Shown: positions 10,623 through 26,107 of the stretch, piece after piece
Numbering within the stretch: the stretch's first letter is position 1
How the letters are laid out: the number at the start of each line of letters is the position of its first letter
NCBI RefSeq assembly: GCF_000208865.1
Contig: NC_018396.1
Coordinates: 186,001-250,000 of the forward strand
Direction: 5' to 3'
DNA from: Neospora caninum Liverpool
Lineage: Eukaryota; Apicomplexa; Conoidasida; Eucoccidiorida; Sarcocystidae
DNA: 64,000 nt
Made by a program: the position numbers and the translations under genes
The notes under the pieces: model-generated
The model's database searches: none
Seen by the model: only the letters and a program-made list of their open reading frames with translations
What the model was told of the DNA's origin: nothing

Positions 10623-12530
10623 TGGCCACGTGTGGGAAGCCGTAATAATCCCTGAAGCTTGAGGGCTGGCTGTAAGTGCCAATGCTTCGTCTCGAATCAA
10701 CTGTTGCCCCCTCGTTGCTCCTATCCGTTCAATGTTTCACTGACCTTTTTAGTAAAATCCTTACGTGCATGCCATGAACGATGAGCCTCGGAAACCGGAA
10801 TATGTCGGATCCGGCTTCCAATTTCCCTTTCTTAACACAATACAGAGTGCCGACTGGGCTGCCGGCACAATTCCGCTTTTTCTGGTACACAGCCTTCAAA
10901 ATAAAGGCGTCTCTTAAAATTCTGAAAAGTACACGTTTGCTTACGATCCTGCGCAGTCCCCAGCGCGACGCCACCATAAAAGCGAGCTGACACCCGTGTT
11001 TGGTTCAGGCGTTATACTCTCGACGCACTACCACATAAAACAGTAACTGAGAGTGTTCTTTCTACTGAATCTCTGATTATATTCTCCAAAAACCTCCTGT
11101 GTGGACGGCTACTGCGTCGCCTTTCGTCTCCTAAGGTGATTTTGTCGAGAGTGGCACGTGCTCGAACGGTTGACATCTGATGTCAGCCATTATGTAAAAG
11201 AGGACACTACGTGAGCAAACTGAAAGTCGTGACACGAGAATAATGGAGAACAATCCAAAACGCAATATGTTTTGCGTGTCCCTGTTTTGACAGTGTAACA
11301 AGGTACCGTTTCCGAGAGACTATCGAAGAGCACGACTTCGGAAGTGAGAAGTTCCTGCTGTGTCCAAAGCCTGAAAATACGACCGGCTGTTGTAGGGCGC
11401 TACATGGCATCAGAAAAAAGAGGAACTAGGGGTTGGCGACTTTTATTTTTTGTTTGTCACAACAGTGTTTTATGAAAACGAGCTGGAAATGGTTTTCCTA
11501 CAGTGAGTTGACATGGTACGATTCTAACTATTTGCATCATACCACTGCATAACTTTGGTGCTGCCTTTTACCAGTATTGTGTCCTCCCGGAATGCACACT
11601 CCCCGTGGTCGTCGGTGGGGGGGTGCTGCATTCTTTCAACAAACTCAGCCGCTTGAGAGTTTCACTCTCGTTTTCCACAGAACCAACACCTCACTGGCCT
11701 GATGCCCCTACATGACATATAACAGCTGCTCCGGGTTTCCAGGAGAGCTTCCAATCGCTTCTTATCCAGTTCACACCCCGCAGGGTTCGCGGTTTCCACC
11801 TAACTGGACAGTGTGTTATATGCCACGGTACTGGATGAGGACACTGTTTGTAGAGTGTTTCCAATGTTTTTTTCTGTAGAATGAGACTGTTAGCTTGTGG
11901 TCGCTTCTACATGGTGATCAAGAAAAGCTGCACGCATGCTTCTGAGCAACGGGGCGAGACGAGGATTCAATGTCGCAAACGCTGAAGTTTTATCCAGCAT
12001 CGAAACGGCCACTGCTTTTTTGATCTGATTAGTTAAATTCTCCAAGGTCCACTGCGTGGTCCAAGAGCAACTCTCTTCAAAACTGTTAGGCTGGAAAAGC
12101 ATTTGAAAGACACCGAGACCACTGTGGGATTTGCGAATATCATGTTCACGCCAACTATGCGGATAAGGCTTTAAGGACTTAGTGGCCTGTCAGGAATAAC
12201 CAGACAAGGCTAAAAAATGCAATCACGATAATCTTGTACGCTCTACGAGCAACGAACCAGCCCGTGTCACAAGCGAGAGTGAAGGCAGCCACTCTTTCTC
12301 TCCAGTTCGTTTCTGCTGCCCTGCAAGAAGCTTACATGAGCTCCCTAGCTCCAGAAAGTCGTAAACCACAGCACCAGGGCTTGATGTCAATCCCTACGAC
12401 CCATAAGAGGATTAGATCCGTTTTGCTTTCCTTCGGAGAGTAGTGGTTTTGATCTTACGGAATACTTAGGAGAGCCAGCTAGGCAGACACTCCGAACGAG
12501 CATTTCCTGGTTCCAAACGCGTTCGTCAAG
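10623..12530. other. Intergenic region with one weak minus-strand reading frame
   Basis: About 1.9 kb between the secreted-protein gene and the PKA gene, both on the plus strand. Most of it is stop-rich and A/T-rich. The minus strand at 12102-11890 has an ATG-started 70-codon frame of protein-like composition (TLENLTNQIKKAVAVSML; LRSMRAAFLDHHVEATTS). An in-frame acceptor lies just inside it, so it could be a terminal exon of a small minus-strand gene, but no upstream exon was found. The plus strand at 12234-12443 also has a 69-codon frame without ATG. Confidence 0.35.
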
Positions 12531-15876
<3,346 letters not shown>

Positions 15877-18176
15877 GCGGGGGTAGAGAGAGAAGGCCCT
15901 CATAAGCTTTTCTGATAATCCCTCGACTTTTTTGGTTACAAAGAACTGGAATTCGGGACCCTAACTGCTAGTCTGTCCTCTTGCCAAGTTGAAGTCCTTA
16001 GAAAAGGATGACATTGCTCGGCGTGAGGGAGGAGTGTGCTTCCAGGAAACTTTCAGGAAAATGACTCGTTCTCGCATTCAGTATGAAAAAGACGTAGTTG
16101 CCAGTAGGAATTAAGTCGGTCACACTTTCCTCACGTTGGCCACCCATCAAAGACGTCGGCAAAAACGCCTGAACCAACCGCTTTTCTTTTTAACAATGGC
16201 ACCAGGATTGTTGACGTGATTGAACCGACACAGACAGAACATTCCTTTCCCTTGAGGGCCACCCGTGTGCACACAGCGCCGTGGGCTTTTCTAGGGGCCA
16301 CATACGATCTGTCCCAAAGCCTGCGGCTCTGCTTTCTTATTTCCGGGGTACACTGATTCAACTGTGGCAACACTACGGGGCTCGAGCCACCTGGGTATGT
16401 GGGGGCTACAGCCCAAGGAAAGAATCCCTCCTTTAGTAGTTTCTTCCGTTCGTGAATTATGTTTTCTGAAAGAACGACTTCCAGACAAGGACCTGAATAT
16501 CCAGCTTTTCAAAACGGTATGCAGGCGCATGTGATGAGAGTCACCCGTGACTTGATTCTTTCTGTGGCAATGGCACTCTGCGGCGCGTCCCCTCGTAAAG
16601 CGAAAACGAGTGTCTTACTGTTTGTCGCGCACTGGTCCACGATGTTTTGTGGCCCCTCAGTGCGCCCAGTTTGGTTTTCTCTGTCAGCAGTTCAGCACAC
16701 GGCTAACAACTGCAAGTAGTCAGAAATCCTGCCCCACAGAGGCAATAGTCTCCTGAAGCAACTTACACCACTCATGATGTTGCTTACTAGCACGCACATC
16801 TCGAAACGCGCTTCCCCTTATCTCCCACTCGCGCATACACCAGGCTGGCGTCTAAATATATCTGATGTGTGTAGTACTAATGCTTTCGCAAGCTTCGCTC
16901 CCCCAGAACCGTACGTTGTTGGCACTCATTCCTATCGGAACTGACGAAATCTGGTTTCCCCTGTGGCTACCCAAAACAGCGACGCCGTCGGAACAACGAG
17001 GTTATCGGCGAAGCGCCGACACAGCGAGCGCTTGAATCGCACAACTCGTGATCTCCTGGGCCCCATATGTGTCGCTTTGAAAGCGGTCCGCTTGGATACT
17101 GCCCAAAGGAGTAAACATTCTTATGCCTTGGCTGTCCTTTATAGAGATGTATTCTGTTATCACTGTTTTACAGACTGACGCAAAACTGCCTGTGGCCACA
17201 AAAGAATCCGACCGCTGATGCAGAATGCCATAGGACGTGGAGTCGCATGTGTGGAATGAACGGAACAACTTCATATTGTTTCCGTCTTGGCCTAAAAAAT
17301 TTAGTGGAGATGCGCACTACCTAAGCTGATCAGAATTCCTGCCTCGCATGAATCGCTCCAGATTGACAATGAACAACGGTGTGAATTTTTATGTACTGCT
17401 GCTTTTCCACGGCACACAACCAGCGCGAGGGGTTGGTTCGTGTTTGAGGCTGACGACATTTGATGCTCTGAAAACGCGCCTCCGAATATGTGTATTTACA
17501 TACACTCTCTCGTTTGTGGTCAAGTAGAATGAGGACAAATGTCGGAGAAAGACAAATATTCGGTAAATGCATTGCCTTGTAATAGCCCTGCTCCACGAGT
17601 AGAAGAACAGCCTACATGCAGACATGCGGCAGCAAAAGGAATTGTAGTCAGACGCATGATTTCGTGCCATTAGGGGCATCCGTCAGACAGGCCAAATACT
17701 TTCCTCAGCTGCTGCTAGCTTCAAACTGAACCGTACTTCTTGCAGCACACACCAGCCCTAGGAAAGATACGAACTTGCATGTGGTCGGGTTGTATTCCAG
17801 GTGTTAGAGCTGCGAATAATGCCGTTACAGAAAAGGAGATGGGCAAAATGTACCCTGGACCCAGCTCCTTTTGATGATGCCTGATGAAATCGTTTCGAGG
17901 CTGTTTCCAGGAAGAGAAATGAGCGGAGATAGTGCAGCTTGAGGGGCAGCAGAAAATCGGCATGCAAAGAAAGACGGCCCCCCCCTTGTTGCCATCCCGA
18001 GGTGGGCTCCCCTACAGTCCCATACCGTGGCAGCTCACTTCAGTCTCACCAGAGTGGAAACGGGGGAGCGAGACGAGACGGGGTCATTCTGACCCACAAG
18101 GAAGTCTTCAAAAACGTACATAGCTGCGTATGGGCTGAGAATGGCAAGCAAGTGACTCTGGCGCGTCTTGGGTGCC
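15877..18176. other. Intergenic region with an exon-like open stretch at 15989-16114
   Basis: About 2.3 kb between PKA and the 209-aa gene. Just downstream of PKA, 15989-16114 is preceded by a pyrimidine-rich stretch and AAG. It reads 41 charged codons (LKSLEKDDIARREGG...; FRKMTRSRIQYEKDVVASRN) to a TAA. A GTGAGC donor overlaps the PKA stop codon, but the phases do not join, so this may be chance, an alternative 3' exon or a relic. The rest shows only short frames on both strands. It should include the PKA 3' UTR and the next promoter. Confidence 0.35.
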
Positions 18177-19144
18177 ATGGATTATTTTGACTACATGCAT
18201 CCGAGCGTCGGATTGTGTGGAGGAAGGGACAGCAGCTGTGGCGTGCGACAGGATCCCGATCAGCAGAACGTCTCAAAACAGGTGCACGAAACGGCGGAGA
18301 GAGACAGCGCGACGCCCTTTTCCACGGCAACTGAATCGAAGCTCCAGCTCAATCTTCCAACAAAGGAGGCAATATACGATCTCGGTAAATGAAATTCCCT
18401 TCAAAATGCCACGGAGCAACACAGGCGTTCAGGCTGCTGGGGTAGACGGAGTGTGGTTTAGCTGTGACACAACAGGATCACCGATGATTTCCTTTATGGG
18501 AAATGACTCTGCACAAGGAATTTGTCATACGTGCCGTTGCTGGCTGCTTGTCAGATGTTGTAAAATGGGCTCCGAGCCGAAAGCCAAACACTTGGGATGG
18601 TTGACTAGAAATGACAACTTAGCGTTGGGTCTAGGACATACTGTTGTGTTTTTAGCCCACAATTGGCCCACTCTGCAATCTCTACAATTACTTGTATGCT
18701 TCCAGTGTATTGTGTCTTTTAGAAGTTCAACAGCTCCGGGAACTAAAGAGCAAATTACTGGAGTCTCTCCAAACAGCGGCGACTCCACTGCGACAGGGTC
18801 GTCAGGAAGTGATACGTCTTCTCAGTCTCGTAGAGCTTGAGATCCGGGAGAGAGAGTCGTGTGCTCACATGATCAACAACATACTCACAATCCAGTCTAC
18901 ACCAGACGCTCCAAAAACAGGCATTCTTTCTTCGTCAACGGAGATTAGGCACGCCAGCAGCCTTCCAAGCAGGGATCCAGCTGGCGAACGCGAGGTCGTT
19001 GAAAAGACAGAAAACAACTTGACTCCCCAGCAAATCATTTGTGATCAGGAAACTCCGGCGTTGTCGTGCGATTCACGCCTCCATTCAACCGTTTCCGCCT
19101 TTGCCGTAGGCAATACATCTCCCAGTAGTGTGTCGATCGTATAA
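18177..19144 (+). CDS. Hypothetical 209-aa coiled-coil protein, two exons
   Basis: Exons 18177-18384 and 18723-19144 join in phase 1 (630 nt, TAA stop). The start ATG has a strong context (GTGCCATGG). Residues 1-70 are Asp/Gln-rich without a motif. Around the splice the sequence becomes a regular amphipathic helix (VQQLRELKSKLLESLQTA, then QEVIRLLSLVELEIRERE), about 50 residues with heptad-like Leu spacing, so a coiled coil is likely. The C-terminal 80 residues are Ser/Thr-rich and probably disordered. The family is not recognised. It lies 304 bp upstream of the TTLL gene on the same strand, but nothing shows a functional link. Confidence 0.65.
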
Positions 19145-19448
19145 AGCACCGAAGCACCAGGCAAGCAGTAGTGGTGCGCGATATCAACCGATTCGCAACT
19201 CGATGTGATAGTTAGCGAACATAGCCATTACCACAGCTTGGCAGTTTGATAGTGCTACTAGACAGCAGCTAAACAAGCACCGTCAGGCGCAGTCTCATGC
19301 GAGACTGATACATGGTCATTCAAACAAGCCAAGCCAAGGTGCATTAGCACAACCTGAACTGCATACAAAAGTTGATCATCGAGAGGGCTGTGGCTCACTG
19401 AGGTATGAGCGAAAGGTTTCTGGACGCTGGCATCTCCCTTTCTGCGTT
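19145..19448. other. Short intergenic spacer
   Basis: A 304-bp gap between two same-strand genes. It must hold the 3' end of the 209-aa gene's transcript and the TTLL promoter or 5' UTR. No motif or reading frame stands out. Confidence 0.5.
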
Positions 19449-22400
19449 ATGTCTGTTTTGTCCAAGGCGCTGGAGAAGAAATTATTCGGAGAAGACGCGA
19501 ACTCTGTTAAGACCACTCCTGGCCTTGCCGCTCCAGTATTCGACAACCGTTCGACTGCAAAGAACGAGGTCCGTGGTTCACATACTTTAGTCTGTCTGCT
19601 ATTGTCACCGTCCCCGCTCCTTACCTATCTTTCTGCTTGACCGCTGGCGGAAAACCAAATTAATCATTTATGCGCATTTTATCTCAGGTTCCTCCGCTGC
19701 GCTCCCAGCGGAAAAAACCTTCAAAGAAGAAAAAGAAAGGACCTTTGCCCAGCAACCCGACTGCCGAGGAGGCTGCCGTACGTGAAACGAAACCACGGGT
19801 CTGCAAACTTGGCACGGTTCTCTCTCATATGAACGGGGGTGCAAAGAAACGCTGGCAACAGAAGGAGCCTTCTTCTGCACTAACGGAAGACTTAACGAAA
19901 TCTGAAAAGAAAGTCAGACACTCCACCTGCAGGAAGGTATCTGAACAGCAAGGATCCGCTTCAGAAAAGAAGCGGGTAAGCAAGGGGGCCACACTTTGTT
20001 CATCTAGAAGCACCGTGGCTGACGAAACTGAGAAAGACTTGGGGTCAGGGGACCGGAAACGATTTTCCCCGATTGAGACAGCGGCTGGTCACGGAGATCC
20101 TGCGCAGGCCATCCGTTCCGTGGATCCATCTGGATCGTCGCGAAGATTCACAGAGGAACGTGGCAAGGTTGACTGCGACCAGGAACTCGCTTTCCAAGGT
20201 CCTTGTTACCCTGACACTTCAGAGTCGCCTAGTATAGGGAACACACCTTCTATCCAGCCCCCCTGTCAACACAGCCACCGGCTCACAGTTGTAGGGAAAA
20301 GGGAGGCGCCTGCTGTTGCAAAGCTAGAGACCTTTCCAGGCCTCGGCACATCGGAGAAAGATGATGGCGAGGCGACGTGCCCAACAAGCAGAGAGAAACA
20401 GTGCACCAATGGGGACGCCACATCAGCGAAAGAACAGGCGAACAGTATTTCTGGAATGCACAGTTTCTCAAGAGGAACTCGGAGGTCTGCGTCTGTCACT
20501 GCCAGCTTCACTCCAGTCACTCAGTCGACCAACTGTTTGGAGGCGGAAATCTCCGAGGTAGCCCCAGAGAACGGACGTGTCACCTGTAGAAGTTTCAGAA
20601 AGCAGGACATAGATTCCTGTCATCGCGGCCACGCAAAACTCTTAGAATCGAAACGGCAAGGAACAAGGCCAGTGATTTCAGCGTCAAGCGAGGAAAACCG
20701 GAGAGCCCTGCATCGGACACGATCCATGTGCACAGCTACTCTTGACCGTCGTCGCTGTGTTCGACAAGGAAACGACAGCAAAGCTGAAGGAAAAAAAACG
20801 GGAAGAGCGTTTCCGGGCGAAACAGACCGAATCTCGGGAAGAGGCAATGCAGATGACGGCTCTCTTTTTCTTTTCGTCGATCATGAGTCGGCACATCAGT
20901 CCATCCGAAATTCAGCACAGGGCGCCATCGGTGCGCTTGCTGCGGCTCTGGAGTCCATCCAATTGTCCTTGCCGTATGACTCAAAAGGCGAGATTTTACA
21001 CGAAGGAAGAAACCCCGCAAGCGAGCTTCTTTCAGATTCAAGAGATGCCCTCGGAATCGAACAAGAACTGACCCGAACTCAGGCTACATCAGGATATGTA
21101 GCAGATCCCGCTGAAGAAGGCTTCAAGGAAGATCAAAACAGTGGGGCAGCTGTTGCTCGCCGCTCCGACGAAGGGTCGCAAGACCATTGCCACTCCACCA
21201 GTCTTCATCTCAGAGACTCTCTGGAGGAAACCAACCAGGGAGATGACGATAAAAAGTCCAAAACGGAAGACGAAAGCGATCTGTCCTGTCCCCCAGGAGC
21301 CGAAGCAACCGTGGAAACAGTTTATAGGTTGTTAGCTATTGTCGATGCCCACCGTACAAGAACGATAGAACACCAATCCCAAGGCAGTCTTGTAGCGAAT
21401 TCGCCCTGCGATTTGGGGTGGAAGATAGAGATGGGCAACGACGACCTGGTTGACGCAGCCAACCAAACTATCTCCATAAAGCAGAAGGCCGGTGAGGAAT
21501 GCCATGACAATATCCTAATCATCCCTGAGAAACGTGCTGAGATCTGGACCGACCATGCGTCGAGATCATTCTTACGTCAATCCGACACAGGGGATCCGTG
21601 GGGTGGCGTGTGCCCTCCGGCACACCAGAAAACCAGGACAGAAACTGAAGCAAGTGAAACTGTGGCGTTGCGACCCCTTGACAGCCGGACAAGTATCTGC
21701 AGGCCTCTCTCGCCGGAGACGGAGTTGATGCGAGATTACTACCGGCAGTTCCCAACTCTAGGAGACCTGTTAACAGAACCTGACAGATCGAAGCACTGTG
21801 ACATATTCAAAGAGATCCTCATCAGCAACGGCAAATGCTGCGCAGATATCCAGACAGCAGCGACACTGTCGAGCACTGTAAAAACTGATGAAACTGGCGC
21901 AGATTCTCCTCTTGAAGACATCCTTCATTCTCGATATTACAAGGTTGAGAAAAGCCGGCACGAGGTCTACAAAATTGTTAGCAGGTTAGTAGATTGCACC
22001 ATCACTTACGGACCTCCATATACCTGTTTGTATACATATATACCTGCATATATGTATAGGTGTACATTTGTTCAATATATTTTGCACTTGCGGAAAGCGA
22101 AGCCAAGCCAGGGGAAGCAGCTTCGGCGTGACGTGGCATGAACATGGCACTCCGCAGGGGATATACCTCCGTGCGTGATGGGTTGCGCCAAGCCGAGAGC
22201 CAGCGAGAGCACAGATCAAGATTCTCAGGCGAGAAACGTCCTTGCGGTACAGATTTAGGGTCATGCCCGATTTGTCGGCATTTTCTCACAGCGCCTTCAG
22301 GAAGGTCGGCGGCTGGAAGACGCTGCCGGAAGCACCTCACTGGGATTACGCATGGAATTTGCTGTGGACGTGGCACCGGCCGAGAATCGATTACAACAGA

Positions 22401-25272
22401 CTGTTGTCTTTCCAGAAGGTTAATCATTTCCCTGAAAGCAGGCAGTTGACAAGGAAAGACAATCTGAAAAGGTGCATTGAACGATTTCAAAAAGCTGCTG
22501 GCCGGCGAGCGGAACACTTTCGCATCATTCCTAAGACCTTCTTGTTGCCAAAAGAGTATACAGCCATGGTCTCGGAGATGTGCGAAATGCCGGATTATCC
22601 AACTAAGCAGAAGCGCGTGTGGATCTGCAAGCCCAAAGGTGGGTACACGGTTCGGCGGCATTCGGCGTATGCTGGCCGAGTGTTCAGCGTGCGAATCTTT
22701 TCTACGGATAGGCGTTTAGCGTGGTCCGAGAAGTGGCTGTCAACACGGTTTCGCAGTGGCTTTTTCCAGAGCCAGTCCCATGCGTGTTGCGCGGCATCAC
22801 GTTCCTGTGTTCCGACGGAAGACCTCCAAACGACGGCAGGCGCTTGCGCCTATATGAGGTGCGCGAGCAAAGCGCAACTTGTCTTTCCGTCCTCGTCAAA
22901 ACAAGCATCCCCTCGTCTGCCTCTTTTGTTTTGTAGCGATGGAATGGTTGCTCATCTGTTAAACTGCTTCAGACAGCTCAAGAGGCCGCGGGATTTTCTT
23001 GACAAATTCCGTCGACGACATCCGGTACACCGACAACTTGGTGGTTCAGGAATATATCGCCAACCCCTTGCTGCTGAACGGGCGCAAGTTCGATCTGCGC
23101 CTGTATGTGCTGGTGACTTCATTCAATCCGCTCGAGGCTTTTGTATATAAACAGGTGACGTTCCCACCCTGCGCCGCGGAACCCGGCGCCAAAGTAGAGC
23201 GGCGAGACGACGATTGCACGTCATTTTCTGTGGACACAAAGAACCACACGAGGGAAACGTCTCCCTGTGCAGAGGCAGGTGTGAGGTCAGTACACTTCTA
23301 CCTCAGAAAGATGGAAAAATGAACACCACCAGTTAATTCACGGAACGCGACAGCAGGCACAGGTACGACAAAGGGACTTGATGATTTGAAAACGTTGTCG
23401 CGAAGGGTGAACTGCAAGTCCCCGCAGGAAAAGGCAGGAAAGCGGCTATCTCATTCTTCCGTGGTGGGGCCATATTTTAGTCAGCAGTCATATGCACGAA
23501 GCACCTTACAGTGGTGTCATATGCATAGGCGAGGCATTATTTTCTTGTCCATTGCCGCACTCACATTTGTCATATTTCTGCATCGGGTCTTTTCCAGTGT
23601 TCGAAACTTCAAAGCCGGTTTACAGTAAACGGATGCCCTCTAACTGACCACTAATGTTTTCCTGAGGCACTGAATAACCTCCCGTGACTTTTTGAACACC
23701 TGTGCTTGTGTGCTTGCAGGGCTTTGCTAGAATCGCTCGAGTTCCTTTCACGCTGGATCCTGAGCACCTGAACAATAGGTTCATGCACCTAACGAACGCA
23801 GCAATTCAGAACGAATGGCAAGAAATTTCCAGTGACTCAGACAATGAGGTGGCATCTCCTCGGTACCAAGAGAGCTCTCCAGCTTCTACGCTTTCTTCCA
23901 GGCGGCGCCGAATGTCGAAAATACGGAAGACAACCACGGTGTCAGACGCGTCGCCCCGATGTCTACGAGATTCCAGTTCTGAGAACTTTGTAGGCGTCTC
24001 CTCCACAGTTTTCGACGTGGATAGTCGTGTTGGGGAAGAGGCCGAGAGGAGATGCACAAAGAGGTCACGACTACAGGAAGATGATGAGGGCATCGGGACA
24101 GGGAGACACGAGGAGAAGAATGAGTTTTCCGGTGAAGACAGCAAAATTCTGCTTGACGAACTGAAGCAGAGACTCGAAAAAAATGGAATCGACTGGGAGG
24201 CTGTCTGGCAGAAAGTTCTGCTTGTCATTTTGAAAAGCCTCTCCTGCTGTGGAGACTCCATTCCTCACCACCCAAACGCATTCGAGCTTTTCGGCTACGA
24301 TGTGCTCATTGATGCTGACATGAAGCCATGGCTTATTGAGGTTAATTCGTCGCCATCCATGGGCCAGGAACACGAAACTGACAGAAAAGTAAAGCCAGGG
24401 CTGATCGAAGACACCCTGCGCCTAGTTAATCCAATGCCATACGACCGGCTGAAGCTCACTGAGGTAAGAACAGAATCCACGAGCGGTCGAGGCAAGAAAT
24501 CGGACGCCCCGGTCCTCCCCCCCGCCGCCTCGTTTGATCAGTCTCAGCCCTCATATCTCGTTCTCATGGCCCCGTGCCGGTCTCTGACTGGCCACATGAT
24601 AGTATGTGACGAACACGATTTTTGAATGCGCGATCCCAAAATCGCTTCTTGGTCTCTTCGGCTTCAGATCTGAACGAATGCGACTAATCGGTAAATAGAG
24701 AAACAGATGGGACCGAATGCACTTCGTAGGAGGAAATACTGCACTATGGTATGAGTTCGTGCATTGCGTCGATACGGTTTGACTCGCTGTGGATTGAAAG
24801 GCAAAGTTGGCAAAACAGTCACGTTTTGTACACCTCACTGTTTCTCTCAGCAGCCACGCGTCCTCGATGGTGCTTGCGTCTTCTGCAGATAATAGCAGGG
24901 AGGTTAAATGAAGCAATGCCCCAAGAAGCGCACCCAGTCCACGTATCTCCTCGGCGCCTCGCTGGACTATCACACCAGAAAGCTGGGCCGTTAGAGCAGG
25001 ACAGCAGCAGACAAGGCATGCAAACCCACCGTCCGAAGCCTAGCGACACTGACAAACAACCTGACCGCCGACGCACAACGAATCGGCGGCTCTCGAAAGA
25101 GCATCACATGAGGGATCTCCTGGTTCTTTTCCACAAAATCCGACCTCGGGAATATGGAGAAATGCCTGCAGAGCTCGGACAATACGAAAGAATAGCGCCG
25201 TCAAAAATGTGGTGTCAACTTCAGACAGTGATGCAGACGATCTGTGGAAGAAGCCAGCAGAGCCCCACATGA
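19449..25272 (+). CDS. Tubulin-tyrosine-ligase-like protein (probable tubulin polyglutamylase), 1357 aa
   Basis: Exons 19449-19568, 19688-21984, 22292-22638, 22973-23154, 23720-24463 and 24889-25272 total 4074 nt, all in phase. TTLL enzymes are ATP-grasp ligases that add amino acids, usually glutamate, to tubulin tails. The first 800 residues (exons 1-2) are low-complexity, Ser/Glu/Lys-rich, with an early [10 protein letters not shown] basic patch. The catalytic domain spans about 806-1170: [39 protein letters not shown] joined to [40 protein letters not shown], and GYDVLID with [10 protein letters not shown]. The ATP-grasp Lys, Asp, Glu and Asn are present. A Ser/Glu-rich insert sits between the LTNAA motif and the last motif. 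The C-terminus ([16 protein letters not shown]) resembles the extension seen in elongating TTLLs. Glycylation instead of glutamylation cannot be excluded. Confidence 0.9.
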
Positions 25273-26107
25273 AAAATCTGAAGATCCTGAAAACGGGGGA
25301 ATCCGTATACCGCTATTGAAACCAACAGCATGTTTTTCACCCCTGGCTGTGAACTTTCGTCATCTCATGGCCTCTGAAGAATCGATCTTCTGCCTGAGGC
25401 CACGCGCCGTTCCGCCTTTTTTTTCCGCCACAGTCGTGAGTGGAGCTCGCGGGGGGATTCTCGGTTTACGTGTGCTTGAGGACGCTGAAAATAGTGTCCC
25501 TTCTATAAAGTTGACTCAAGTTCCTCTTACGCCAGAAACAACGTTAACTGCTGCCACGTGTTTCGTCCACACCGGCAGACAAGACCGCTGATCACGTTGG
25601 AAATCGGGGTCCGTACGGAACGGACCTCCAGGAGCGCCACGGGTCCATCATCAGCAGCGTTTTTGGTATTCTACAGGCGATGTTCAGGCTAGCACTCGTC
25701 CCACGACACCCAATAAGCAGCCCAGACTTGTATTTTCCCATTTGCACGCGGGGAGTGTCGAATGCTAACAGTGTGCGAGCAGACTCCTGGTCACAAACTA
25801 CAGAGCGAATTTGTGTAGTCGGTTCCCCGTGCCGGGAGCAAATTAACTTTTATGCAAAGGTTTTGGATTTCAATAGGTTCTTTACGCCTAGAAACGAAAT
25901 AAAACGTCTCAAAAGAGAACTGCATTTGGTCCCGACACAGAAACCTGCTTCCTCTTTACCCGTGGTGCTCGCGCCCCATGCCCGAAACGCCTTACAGATC
26001 GTTCTGTGCCCCGTTCAAGAAGAAGGCACACTTCCACTTAGCCCAACTCGTCTCAGGTGCGTCGTTTGTACCTTTGCTCGGCTTGGGAGCGATTTGGTGT
26101 CTCGCAT
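25273..26107. other. Convergent intergenic region
   Basis: Between the 3' ends of the TTLL (+) and PX-WD40 (-) genes. A 219-codon plus-strand frame from ATG 25680 runs into 26339, but from 26108 it lies antisense to the well-supported last PX-WD40 exon. It has no splice partner and no recognisable motif. Most likely this stretch is the two 3' UTRs. Confidence 0.5.

Noticed and set aside
22001..22060. TATA/TGTATA-rich tract resembling a promoter
   Set aside because: Lies inside a TTLL intron; similar AT-rich dinucleotide tracts occur in other introns here (for example near 2200 and 15500).
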